Shown in pieces: positions 35,436 through 44,279 of a DNA stretch of 64,000 nucleotides. The notes beneath the pieces were generated by a model, which was given only the letters and a program-made list of their open reading frames with translations, ran no database searches and was not told the DNA's origin. The stretch is taken from the NCBI GenBank assembly GCA_902526045.1, contig CABZJI010000004.1, positions 62,001-126,000 on the forward strand, read 5' to 3'. This DNA comes from an uncultured SAR86 cluster bacterium (GTDB taxonomy: Bacteria > Pseudomonadota > Gammaproteobacteria > Magnimaribacterales > AG-339-G14). Both the position numbers and the translations under genes were made by a program. Each line of letters opens with the position of its first letter. Position 1 is the first letter of the stretch.

Positions 35436-35771
35436 ATGTTCGAAGTCGATAAATTAGAAAAAATGGTTAGAGGTTGGTTTGTAGGAAATTTCTCTCCATC
35501 AGTATTTAAGACAAATGATGTTGAGGTAGCGGTTCAAAACTATAAATCAGGAGATTATGAAAAATCACACTTTCACAAAATTGCAACAGAAATAACTCTT
35601 ATTTTAAATGGGCGGGTCGAGATGAATGGTAAAAGTTTTGATCATGGCGATATCATTAAAATAAATCCAGGACAAAGTACAGATTTTAAAGCACTAACAG
35701 ATGTGACAACTGTGGTTGTTAAAATACCTGGCGCAAATGACGATAAGTACCTTTCTGAAGTTGATGAATGA
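35436..35771 (+). CDS. Small cupin-domain protein
   Basis: The 111-residue protein is a single cupin barrel. Motif 1 is SGDYEKSHFHKIATEITLILNGRVEMNG and motif 2 is HGDIIKINPGQSTDF. Two His and one Glu are in place to bind a metal. Small cupins in glycan loci can be sugar isomerases or epimerases, but no specific family was recognised. It lies two bases after one nucleotidyltransferase and 39 bases before the other. Confidence 0.78.
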   Translation: MFEVDKLEKMVRGWFVGNFSPSVFKTNDVEVAVQNYKSGDYEKSHFHKIATEITLILNGRVEMNGKSFDHGDIIKINPGQSTDFKALTDVTTVVVKIPGANDDKYLSEVDE

Positions 35772-35810
35772 ACATATCAATTAAAGTCCATATAAAGGCT
35801 TAGTTCTATC

Positions 35811-36560
35811 ATGATAAACGTAGTTATTCCCATGGCTGGTAGAGGAAGTAGGTTTAAAGAGGCAGGATACAAAGATCCAAAACCCCTTTTAAAAATTAAT
35901 AGTAAATTTATGATTGAGGGCGTTGTAGATAACCTCACTCCAAAAAATATTAACGCTCATTTTATTTTTATCTGTCAACAAGATCATTTAAATGAATATG
36001 ACCTAGAAAAAAAACTTAATAGTAGGATAAAAAACTTAACAATAATAGCAATTGATGAAATTACAGAAGGCGCTGCTTGTACAGTTTTAAAAGCTGAAAA
36101 ATATATCAATAATAATAGCGAACTAATGATAGCTAATTCTGATCAGTGGGTTGATACAGATATAGATAAATATATATCTCACATGAGCAAAAATAACTTA
36201 GATGGTTTAATCATGACTATGAATGCAAATGATTCTAAATGGTCTTATGCCAAGGAAAATACAATCACCAATTTAGTTGAAAAAGTTGAAGAGAAAAAGG
36301 TCATATCTAATGAAGCAACTGTAGGTATTTACAATTTTAAATATGGATCTGATTTTTGTTCCGCAGCTAATCAAATGATCGATTTAGAAAAAAAGATAAA
36401 TGGAGAATATTATGTTGCGCCTGTATATAACGAGTTGATAGGTTTAAAAAAAAGGATAGGAATTTTCAATATAGGATCCCTCAATAATGGAATGTATGGT
36501 TTAGGTACGCCTGAAGATTTAGATGAATTTAAATTAAGCGAAAAACTTCAATATTTCTAA
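35811..36560 (+). CDS. Nucleotidyltransferase-like protein (second of two)
   Basis: The 249-residue protein opens INVVIPMAGRGSRFKEAGYKDPKPLLKIN, with a good GxGxR-type nucleotide loop and the PKPLL lysine block. ANSDQWVDTDID gives the metal-binding Asp, and SNEATVGIYNF and YYVAPVYNELI match the paralog at 34705. With its intact loop it is the better candidate of the pair for true nucleotidyltransferase activity. The sugar or alditol phosphate it activates is unknown. A 39-base gap precedes it. Confidence 0.8.
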   Translation: MINVVIPMAGRGSRFKEAGYKDPKPLLKINSKFMIEGVVDNLTPKNINAHFIFICQQDHLNEYDLEKKLNSRIKNLTIIAIDEITEGAACTVLKAEKYINNNSELMIANSDQWVDTDIDKYISHMSKNNLDGLIMTMNANDSKWSYAKENTITNLVEKVEEKKVISNEATVGIYNFKYGSDFCSAANQMIDLEKKINGEYYVAPVYNELIGLKKRIGIFNIGSLNNGMYGLGTPEDLDEFKLSEKLQYF

Positions 36561-36564
36561 ATAT

Positions 36565-38349
36565 ATGATTGGGATTTTCAAAAAACTTTTCATTATTGTA
36601 GACAAGAAAGAAAAGCTGTATTTATACTTCTTTTTTACTGTCTTAATTCTCTTTGCTCTGTTTGATTCTTTCTCTCTAGCCTTAATAATTCCTTTAATGG
36701 AGTTAATGATTAGTTTTGAGGATGGAATTCAAAATGAAACACTAATAAACATTTTTAATTTTTTTGGATTGCCAACCTATGGCATTTCTATGCTTTATTA
36801 TGTTTTGACAATATTTTTTGTAATTTCGCTTTTAAAAGCCGTAACTCAAATTTTTGTCTATAGAATGACAGCCTTTATTCCATATAAAATTCTTTTCAAC
36901 AAATCTCTCTCTTTAATTGATATATATACAAAGATGCCATGGCAAAAATTTATTACACTTAATTCAAATGATTTAATAAAAACAATTACAAAATCAAACG
37001 AATTAAATGCATACGCATATGTAGTTTTATTACAGTTTTTTACAAGCGTTGTCGTGGCAATTTTTTTATTCTCTCTCTTGTTCATATTTAATCCAGTTTT
37101 TACTCTAAGTGCTTCAATTTTCTTAGTTCTAATATCTTTCATAATTGTCAAATACATCAGGCCAGTCCAGCAAAAAGGTGGAGAAGACAGAGAAAATGCT
37201 TTATCAAATATTTTCATACATGCTTCCGAATTAATGCTTTCAATGCAAGAGATAAGGATATTAAATTCAATATCTTTTTTTAGAAAAAAATTTTTAAAGG
37301 ATGCGTCCCAACTCTCTAATGCTTTTAAAGTTACTACTTTTTATCCTCCAGTTCCAAATGTAATTATTGAAATAATCGCTGTAGCAATTTTAATGATTAT
37401 CTTTTTATACATTCTCAATTCTAGTATCGACTTTGTTTCTTTATTTCCTTCATTTGTATTCATTATTGCTGTAGCAAGGAGACTTCTACCTAGTGTAAGC
37501 CAGATAAATTCACACTTCATTACCTTAAAAGGATTAGAACCATCCATAAATATTATCAAAGAGGAATTATCAAAAAAAGAATATGATGACTTTGAGGATG
37601 TCTCTAGAGCAAAATCAGATAAAAAATATAAAGATTGGTCTGAAATTAAAATTTTAAATCTAGATTTTTCTTACAACTCAAAAAAGGTACTTAGGTCGCT
37701 AGATATAAACATCATTAGGGGTAATTCTATTGCTTTTGTTGGACCTTCAGGAGCTGGGAAAACAACCCTAATGAATATATTGCTCGGTCTTCTCAAGCCA
37801 AATCATGGAGAAATTTTTTTTGACAATAAGCTATCAGATAGCTTTGAAACTTTGAATAATAATGTCGGTTTAGTACCGCAAATTATAAATATTATTGACG
37901 ATACAATAGAAAATAATATTGTATTTGGTAGAGCTTATGATGAAGAGAAGCTAAAGAGATCTATTAAGATATCTAACCTAAATGAAGTACTAAATGATCT
38001 TGATAATGGTTTAGATACAATCCTTGGAGAAAGGGGAATTTCTTTATCCGGAGGGCAACGCCAAAGAGTTGCAATTGCAAGGGCGATCTATAATGATCCA
38101 GACCTTATTATTTTTGATGAAGCAACATCTTCACTTGATAACATTAGCGAAAAGATTATAAAAACAACTATTTCTGACTTATCGAAACACAAAACAATTA
38201 TTTCAATTGCTCATAGAATGAATAGCATCAGAGATTTTGATGTTATACATGTTTTGGAGGAGGGCAAAATTGTATGTAGTGGAGACTATGACTATCTGAT
38301 TAAAAATTCAGATTTATTTAGAAAATTGACTGATTCAGAGTTAAATTAA
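36565..38349 (+). CDS. ABC transporter / lipid-linked glycan flippase
   Basis: The 594-residue half-transporter has about six membrane helices (residues 1-320) and a C-terminal ATPase. Walker A is GPSGAGKTT (393-401), the signature is LSGGQRQRV (from 494), Walker B is LIIFDEATSSLD, and the H-loop is in ISIAHR. The layout matches MsbA and the PglK flippase. msbA is usually next to lpxK; here it stands among glycosyltransferases, so flipping of a lipid-linked oligosaccharide, in place of a Wzx, is the more likely task. Confidence 0.87.
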   Translation: MIGIFKKLFIIVDKKEKLYLYFFFTVLILFALFDSFSLALIIPLMELMISFEDGIQNETLINIFNFFGLPTYGISMLYYVLTIFFVISLLKAVTQIFVYRMTAFIPYKILFNKSLSLIDIYTKMPWQKFITLNSNDLIKTITKSNELNAYAYVVLLQFFTSVVVAIFLFSLLFIFNPVFTLSASIFLVLISFIIVKYIRPVQQKGGEDRENALSNIFIHASELMLSMQEIRILNSISFFRKKFLKDASQLSNAFKVTTFYPPVPNVIIEIIAVAILMIIFLYILNSSIDFVSLFPSFVFIIAVARRLLPSVSQINSHFITLKGLEPSINIIKEELSKKEYDDFEDVSRAKSDKKYKDWSEIKILNLDFSYNSKKVLRSLDINIIRGNSIAFVGPSGAGKTTLMNILLGLLKPNHGEIFFDNKLSDSFETLNNNVGLVPQIINIIDDTIENNIVFGRAYDEEKLKRSIKISNLNEVLNDLDNGLDTILGERGISLSGGQRQRVAIARAIYNDPDLIIFDEATSSLDNISEKIIKTTISDLSKHKTIISIAHRMNSIRDFDVIHVLEEGKIVCSGDYDYLIKNSDLFRKLTDSELN

Positions 38350-38350
38350 A

Positions 38351-39379
38351 ATGAAGAAAAGATTAGTTTTTGATCAAAGGACTACAACTTTGTTGGGCCC
38401 ATCATCAAAATTATTTGAATCATTAAAAGACATTCAAGATAGAGGATATAAAGTCGATTTAATATTGAAAGACTGGTCTCTTGAACTAAAAACAAAATCT
38501 CATAAGCCTCTTTTATGGGACCCGAATTTACATCCAAAAGATATAATCCTAAATTTAATAAAGCCAACATTCAATAACATTAGATTTGTTGAAAAAGAAA
38601 ACTCTTATAAAGAAAAACTGAGAATTCTTATTCCTCCTTTTTTCAATAGATATAGATTTGTTCACTATGACTTCGTTTCCCAGTTTTTAGATAAAAACTC
38701 TATTAAAAATTTGAAAAAAGACGAGATGCATAAATTCTTGAGTAATCCTAAACTTATTACTTTCGTTAGGTTTGCCTTTTTTTTCTTATATATAAATTTT
38801 TTCAGAAACTTCAAACCTAAATTTAAATCAAAAGGCTTCAGATATGTTTTATCTAATAATCTAAGCACAAAAAAAGTCGATGAATTTATTGAAAGGAATA
38901 AAGATCCAAAAGTTAAAAATATTCTAATTTCAGTTTTATGGGATGAAAATATGAGGTTTGAAAATCAAGAGGATAGATTGAAAGGAGGTCCGAAGTATCA
39001 AAAAAATCATGATGAAGAATTCGAAAACTTAAAAAGTTACATTAAAGAATTAGATAATTTCGCAACTGAAACAGGAAAAATTAGATTTGTATTAGCAAGT
39101 AAAAAGGCTGTTGATTGGGAAAAATTTATCCAGTCTGATTTCGTAGACTTAAGAAATTTTGAAGATCTGGGATTTACCATGTCTCAATCAATTTTTATTG
39201 CTCAAGAAATATCTGACGTAACTATAAACTGGCCTTCTACTTATTCTATTTGGATAACTAATTGTGAAAACAAATTGCATTTAACATGGCTTGATAATAA
39301 AGATACAGCCAAATGGGCAAGAAACAACTATCAAAAGAAATCAGTAAACTTTCTGTTGAAAAAGTTAAACCTTATATGA
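38351..39379 (+). CDS. Unknown glycan-locus protein, glycosyltransferase-like
   Basis: I do not recognise this 342-residue protein. It is soluble, rich in Lys, Phe and Asn, and has no signal peptide or obvious membrane span apart from a short hydrophobic patch (FAFFFLYINFF). The C-terminal part SQSIFIAQEISDVTINWPSTYSIWI resembles the end of GT-B-like surface-carbohydrate enzymes, where a late motif selects the nucleotide sugar. It starts one base after the ABC transporter stop and overlaps the next gene by 4 bases. A glycosyltransferase role is inferred from context. Confidence 0.65.
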   Translation: MKKRLVFDQRTTTLLGPSSKLFESLKDIQDRGYKVDLILKDWSLELKTKSHKPLLWDPNLHPKDIILNLIKPTFNNIRFVEKENSYKEKLRILIPPFFNRYRFVHYDFVSQFLDKNSIKNLKKDEMHKFLSNPKLITFVRFAFFFLYINFFRNFKPKFKSKGFRYVLSNNLSTKKVDEFIERNKDPKVKNILISVLWDENMRFENQEDRLKGGPKYQKNHDEEFENLKSYIKELDNFATETGKIRFVLASKKAVDWEKFIQSDFVDLRNFEDLGFTMSQSIFIAQEISDVTINWPSTYSIWITNCENKLHLTWLDNKDTAKWARNNYQKKSVNFLLKKLNLI

Positions 39380-40920
39380 CTTATTTAGTTAAAGAGAAAA
39401 AAGATCAATCCGTAGAAATTACTTCACCTGAAAATGATGTTACGAACTTTTATCCAGAGAACAACTTAGAAAAGTCTAAAGAACTTTTATCATTATTCAA
39501 TAATTTAGAAACAATTGAAGGAAAAAAACTATATGAGTATTGGGTCATAGATGATTTTTATATTTTACCTGCATTACAAGAATGGTTGTTTTGGGAAGTT
39601 TTTGTCGGAAAAGTTTCTCACAAAGAAACTATGGATTTTTTAAAAAATAAAAAATATAAAATATTAAAATCTCAATTTTGGGTTGTAGGAAGGATAGAAA
39701 GATGGACAAGATTTAAGAAAAAAAATCATAATTTCTTTAAGAGATTTTCATATAATTTTTTAGCCTCTCTTTTAAGAAGTAGGTTTAAAAATGAAGCATC
39801 TTTGCTTATACACGACGATGGATACGATGGATTCAGATTTAGAAAAATTAAAGAAACTTTAAAAAAAAATATCTTGTTTCATAGAACTGAAAGAATGAAG
39901 CCTAGACAATTCATGAGGCTTTTTTTTGATAGAAATACATTTGTCCAAGGAAGTTACTATACTTTTGAAAAAAATAAAGAACCAATTCTAAGAGAAAAAA
40001 TACCTAATAAATTAAGAGATTATTTTTCAGAGAATGACATCAAAATTATCATTAATAAAATAAATAAAAGATTTTTGAATTTAAGAGCTGAAGTGAAAGT
40101 TTTAAAAAAATTTTTAAAAGATAAAAAAATAAATTATTTGCTTTCATACGATCAAGTAGAAGAGTGTCTAGCTTTATTGATTGTTTTCAAGAGCTTAAAA
40201 AGGAAATCTCTTTCTTATCAGCATGGCCCTCTGACTGACTACCACTCGGGATGGATCGGTTTTGGAATTCCTAAGGAATCTTGTAATTTAGTACCTAACC
40301 AGCTGATTCTATGGGGATCATTCTGGAGAGACTTCATTATTAATAAATCAAATAAATATAATCATGAAAATACTATTATAGGTCCCCACTTGAATAAGAT
40401 TATTAATTATGAGAATTTCTTAAACTTTCAATTACCAAAAAAAGAAATAAATGTTTTAGTTCCTTTTGAATTTCTTGCTAATAATATTCAGGTTTCTCAA
40501 TATTTAGAGAAATTAATTAATATGAATTGGAATATTACAATCAAGCTAAGACCAAATGGAGACTTAAACTCAGATCACGAAGCATTCTCTCTGGAAGTTC
40601 AAAAAAAAGCTAATTTTGTAATGGATCTTTCTAATGAACAGTTAAGTAAATTTAATATTATTATTTTTACTCAGTCAGTCTATGCCATTGAGCTAATGTA
40701 TCTGAATATTCCTTTATGGTACTTAGAAACAGATTTTAATTTTTTAAATTTATTTGCTAAGAAAAAATTAGCCCATAAAATCGACTTGGTAACTTTGGAA
40801 AAGATTTCTAAAAATAAAAATATTCTAAATGAATATTTAAAGCCTCTTCATACTTTAGAAGATTATAAAAAAATTTTTTTTGATAAGCCTTTAATTGAAA
40901 TTGAGGATCATATCTTTTAA
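39376..40920 (+). CDS. Putative surface-carbohydrate transferase
   Basis: The 514-residue soluble protein has no clear N-terminal family motif. Its second half has SYQHGPLTDYHSGWIGFGIP, the QHG motif seen in GT-B-like capsule and LPS transferases, then QLILWGSFWRD and a late ITQSVYAIELMYLNIPLW. I chose the ATG at 39376 because it gives the 4-base ATGA overlap used throughout this operon; an upstream ATG at 39313 would overlap by 67 bases. The donor is unknown. Confidence 0.68.
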   Translation: MTYLVKEKKDQSVEITSPENDVTNFYPENNLEKSKELLSLFNNLETIEGKKLYEYWVIDDFYILPALQEWLFWEVFVGKVSHKETMDFLKNKKYKILKSQFWVVGRIERWTRFKKKNHNFFKRFSYNFLASLLRSRFKNEASLLIHDDGYDGFRFRKIKETLKKNILFHRTERMKPRQFMRLFFDRNTFVQGSYYTFEKNKEPILREKIPNKLRDYFSENDIKIIINKINKRFLNLRAEVKVLKKFLKDKKINYLLSYDQVEECLALLIVFKSLKRKSLSYQHGPLTDYHSGWIGFGIPKESCNLVPNQLILWGSFWRDFIINKSNKYNHENTIIGPHLNKIINYENFLNFQLPKKEINVLVPFEFLANNIQVSQYLEKLINMNWNITIKLRPNGDLNSDHEAFSLEVQKKANFVMDLSNEQLSKFNIIIFTQSVYAIELMYLNIPLWYLETDFNFLNLFAKKKLAHKIDLVTLEKISKNKNILNEYLKPLHTLEDYKKIFFDKPLIEIEDHIF

Positions 40921-40926
40921 AAAATT

Positions 40927-42006
40927 ATGAAAAAGAAGATTTTAATTTCTGCTTATACAGGTTTAGGTAATTTCATCTTAAAAACACCTTTGATATCAGA
41001 ATTAAAAAAAAAGTATCCTTCATCTGAAATTGATATTCTATGCGGCCTTCCTTGGGGGGCTGAGAATGTTTTAAAAAACTCTACTTTTATCAATGAAATT
41101 CACTGGGTTGATCCAGGAAAAAGTTTTATCTCGAGGTTTTTCAGCTTGAAAAAAATTTCAAGAAAAGAATATGATTTAATAATATTCCCTTTTGATTCAT
41201 CTCCAAATTTTATAATTTTTTTCTTTAATTTCTTAGCCAAAAAAAGTTACATAACTGCTCATATTAATTTTCATTTAAAAAATTTAAAGAGAGATTTTAT
41301 TAACATTTTGTTTCTGATTTTTTTAAAAAATATAAATTGGGTCCAAGTAAAAACCAACAGGCATGAAATAAAACTAAATATGGACCTGATAAAAAATTAT
41401 GTATCTGAAAAAATTGATTACAATGCTAAAACTGTTATCTTTTTTGAGGAGGACAACAGTAAAGTCATCTCTGGTGAATATATTGTTCTTCAACCTGTTT
41501 CAAGAAATGGAATGCCTTCACCAAAGAATTGGCCTATAAAAAGCTTTTATGAAATTTCAAAGAAAATATGCAATGAACTTAAAGGTTATCAAGTAGTTTT
41601 GCTGGGAGACAAAGGAGAACAAGAAACTGTAGAAAAATTCAAATTTGAAGATTTAGATTGTGTGACTTCCTTTGTAGGAAAAACTAATTTCTCTCAGCTA
41701 TGCAATATAGTTCAAAATGCTAAAATTGTTATCGCAAATGATAGCGGAATAATGCACATTGCTGATTCTTTAAATACACCTCTTATTGCACTTTATGGAC
41801 CAACAGACTTTCATCGAACAAGACCATTATCTAGAACTTCTTCCATATTATTTTCTTGCAATAATTCTTTACTATCTATGCAAGGATTTTCATGCACGGA
41901 AGATCAACTTTTAGAGATTTATCCTCATGAATATTGTATGAATTCTTTAGATGTTGAGGATGTATATGAGCATCTTAATTTTAGATTGAATGAAAAAACT
42001 TTATGA
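40927..42006 (+). CDS. GT9 heptosyltransferase-like glycosyltransferase
   Basis: This 359-residue GT-B enzyme belongs to the family of ADP-heptose:LPS heptosyltransferases. It opens ILISAYTGLGNFILKTPLISEL, ends its first domain near residue 170, and has PSPKNWPIKSFYEI. The C-terminal donor motif is NDSGIMHIADSLNTPLIALYGPTDFHRTRP. A related GT9 gene is at 58194-59297. With hldD-hldE-gmhA in the same locus, heptose is the natural donor, though family members also use other sugars. The next gene starts 17 bases before its stop. Confidence 0.87.
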   Translation: MKKKILISAYTGLGNFILKTPLISELKKKYPSSEIDILCGLPWGAENVLKNSTFINEIHWVDPGKSFISRFFSLKKISRKEYDLIIFPFDSSPNFIIFFFNFLAKKSYITAHINFHLKNLKRDFINILFLIFLKNINWVQVKTNRHEIKLNMDLIKNYVSEKIDYNAKTVIFFEEDNSKVISGEYIVLQPVSRNGMPSPKNWPIKSFYEISKKICNELKGYQVVLLGDKGEQETVEKFKFEDLDCVTSFVGKTNFSQLCNIVQNAKIVIANDSGIMHIADSLNTPLIALYGPTDFHRTRPLSRTSSILFSCNNSLLSMQGFSCTEDQLLEIYPHEYCMNSLDVEDVYEHLNFRLNEKTL

Positions 42007-42931
42007 ACAATTTTGTCTAGAAAACAAAATTCCAATCTTTTTGAAACCTTGGTGGATGGATGCATCTGCAGGGCCGGATAATTGGGATGTAATTGTTATA
42101 AAAGACAATAAATCCATTCTTGGAGTGATGCCATATTTAAAAGAGAATAAATTTGGTTTTAAATTTATTAAAATGCCCCCACTTACTCAATTCAACGGAC
42201 CATATTTAAATTTTGAAGGTGTAAAAAAATCTGAAAAATATTCTTTTGAAATCAAAATATATGAAGAAATTTTAAGAAAAATTCCAAAATCAACTAAGTT
42301 CTCTCAATGTTGGCATTACTCTTCCAAAAATTGGTTGCCGTTTTATTGGCAAGGGTATCAACAAACAACAAAATATTCCTATTACCTGAATTATGAAAAA
42401 TCAATTGAAAAGATTTGGGATAATTTGAAGTCAAATATTAAAAGCGATATAAAAAAAGCTAAAAATAGATTCAATCTAACAATTCAAAAAGAACCAAATA
42501 TTTCTGATTTTATTGAGTTGAATAAGTTAGTTTTTCTTAGGCAGGATAAAAAGTTACCTTACAAAGAAGAACTAATAAGAAATATATATTCTGCTTGCTT
42601 AAAAAATAAATCAGGAAAATTATTTATGGCAAAGGATTCCGAGGGAAGAATTCATGCTGGAGCACTTATAATTTGGGATGAAGAATCTGCATATTATCTC
42701 CTAGGAGGAAGTGACCCTGAGTTAAGAAATAGTGGAGCTACAAGTTTTTGTCTCTGGGAAGCAATAAAATTCTTTAAGGATAAAACAAAAAAATTTGATT
42801 TCGAAGGGTCTATGATTCAACCTGTTGAAAAATTTGTTAGAGCATTTGGTGCAAAGCAAATAGAGTTTTATAAAGTTGAAAAACAATCCAAATTTTATAG
42901 CTTTTTTCATTCTCTCAAAAGCCTTTATTAG
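41990..42931 (+). CDS. FemAB/GNAT-fold acyltransferase-like protein
   Basis: The 313-residue protein has the double-GNAT layout of FemAB-like and BioF2-like acyltransferases. An N-terminal VIVIKDNKSILGVMPYLKE is followed by the core NLKSNIKSDIKKAKNRFNL and a C-terminal acyl-binding part AGALIIWDEESAYYLLGGSDPELRNSGAT, then DFEGSMI. Such proteins add amino acids or acyl groups to cell-envelope sugars, and many sit next to polysaccharide deacetylases, as here. It abuts the deacetylase gene exactly. Substrate unknown. Confidence 0.78.
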   Translation: MKKLYEQFCLENKIPIFLKPWWMDASAGPDNWDVIVIKDNKSILGVMPYLKENKFGFKFIKMPPLTQFNGPYLNFEGVKKSEKYSFEIKIYEEILRKIPKSTKFSQCWHYSSKNWLPFYWQGYQQTTKYSYYLNYEKSIEKIWDNLKSNIKSDIKKAKNRFNLTIQKEPNISDFIELNKLVFLRQDKKLPYKEELIRNIYSACLKNKSGKLFMAKDSEGRIHAGALIIWDEESAYYLLGGSDPELRNSGATSFCLWEAIKFFKDKTKKFDFEGSMIQPVEKFVRAFGAKQIEFYKVEKQSKFYSFFHSLKSLY

Positions 42932-44275
42932 ATGTACTCTGATCAACAAATCTCTTGGTTCAGTAAAATTTTTTATGAAAGATTTGGCGCTAGATTTAAA
43001 ATCCAAAATGACAATGAAAATTATATTTCAATTTCTTTACAAAATTACTCTGGAAAAATTTTTGTAAAGTCAAATAAGGGTTCTTTTTTTAATCAAGATG
43101 AAGTCAAATTCTCCAACCAAAAATTAAACAAAGAAGAATTTAATACAAAGCTAAATGAAGATCTCGTTGCGCCAGGTTTAAATAGAACTTTAGAAGTTCT
43201 AATTGAAAAGAAAGATGAAGATTATTATCTTTATTATGATCTCTTTGGCTTAATTTTGTGGATGCTTTCCAGATATGAAGAGATGGGAACCGCTAATAAT
43301 CTTGACTCTCATCAAAGATTTTCATCCTCTTCATCTCATGCATTCAAACATAATTATCTTGAGCGACCAATAGTGGACGAATGGCTTGATGTTATGAAGC
43401 AATTGATAAAAAAGACATGGAAATCGCTGAATATCAAAAATAATAGTTTTTCAATTGATCTTTCACATGATGTTGATTTTCCAAGCAATTATGCCTTTAA
43501 AACTAAATTTAATCTTTTTAAGTCTATAGTTGGTGATTTAATTAAAAGAAGAAATATAAAGAATTTTCTATTGGGTCCTCTTATATTTATTTTTTCAAGA
43601 AGGTCTATTAGCAAAATTGATCCAGTGAACACTTTTGATTGGATAATGGACCAGTCTGAAAGATTGGGTACAAAAAGTACCTTTAATTTCGTAGCAGGCA
43701 AAACAGATTTAGATCATGATCCTGAATACTCAATTGATGATCTCCGAATAAAAAAATTACTTTTGAGTATAGATCAAAGAGGTCATAAAATTGGCATTCA
43801 TCCAAGTTATAAAACCTTCAATAATATTCATTTAATTAAAAAAGAACTTCAAAAGATCATCTTAATTTGCAACAAACTAGGAATAAAGTTTTCTTATGAA
43901 TCTAGAATGCATTTTTTAAGATGGGACTCATATAAAACTCCATATTTGTTATCAAAGGCTGGAGTAAAAATAGATTCTTCTATGGGGTATGCAGATAGAG
44001 TAGGATTCAGAGCTGGAACCTGTTTTGAATATCCAGCATATGATATTTTGAATGATAGACCCTTAGATATCAGATTTAAGCCTCTAATAGCAATGGAGGT
44101 CTCTTTGATATCAAATAAATATATGGGCCTGGATCGTAAAAACACTCTGAAAAAATGCCTTGAACTTAAGAGGATATGTAAATTATTTGGAGGAAAATTT
44201 TCTTTGCTTTGGCATAATAATAATTTAGACACTCAAGACAAAAAAGAACTGTATTTAACAATTATAAACTCTTAG
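42932..44275 (+). CDS. Polysaccharide deacetylase family protein
   Basis: The 447-residue protein has a variable N-terminal region of about 170 residues, then a NodB-like domain. The metal Asp-Asp motif lies in LSHDVDF (residues 177-183). The histidine motif usually written HxxxH appears as IGIHPSY (His290), and the late LLWHNN ends the domain. The layout matches the family often paired with FemAB-like proteins in glycan loci. It would remove N-acetyl or related groups from the glycan or its lipid-linked precursor. No signal peptide is seen, so a cytoplasmic site is likely. Confidence 0.78.
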   Translation: MYSDQQISWFSKIFYERFGARFKIQNDNENYISISLQNYSGKIFVKSNKGSFFNQDEVKFSNQKLNKEEFNTKLNEDLVAPGLNRTLEVLIEKKDEDYYLYYDLFGLILWMLSRYEEMGTANNLDSHQRFSSSSSHAFKHNYLERPIVDEWLDVMKQLIKKTWKSLNIKNNSFSIDLSHDVDFPSNYAFKTKFNLFKSIVGDLIKRRNIKNFLLGPLIFIFSRRSISKIDPVNTFDWIMDQSERLGTKSTFNFVAGKTDLDHDPEYSIDDLRIKKLLLSIDQRGHKIGIHPSYKTFNNIHLIKKELQKIILICNKLGIKFSYESRMHFLRWDSYKTPYLLSKAGVKIDSSMGYADRVGFRAGTCFEYPAYDILNDRPLDIRFKPLIAMEVSLISNKYMGLDRKNTLKKCLELKRICKLFGGKFSLLWHNNNLDTQDKKELYLTIINS

Positions 44276-44279
44276 AAAA

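Noticed and set aside
38351-40920. The two unrecognised genes taken as one broken gene.
   Set aside because: They have different compositions, each has its own full-length frame, and they meet at an ATGA overlap like the other operon genes.
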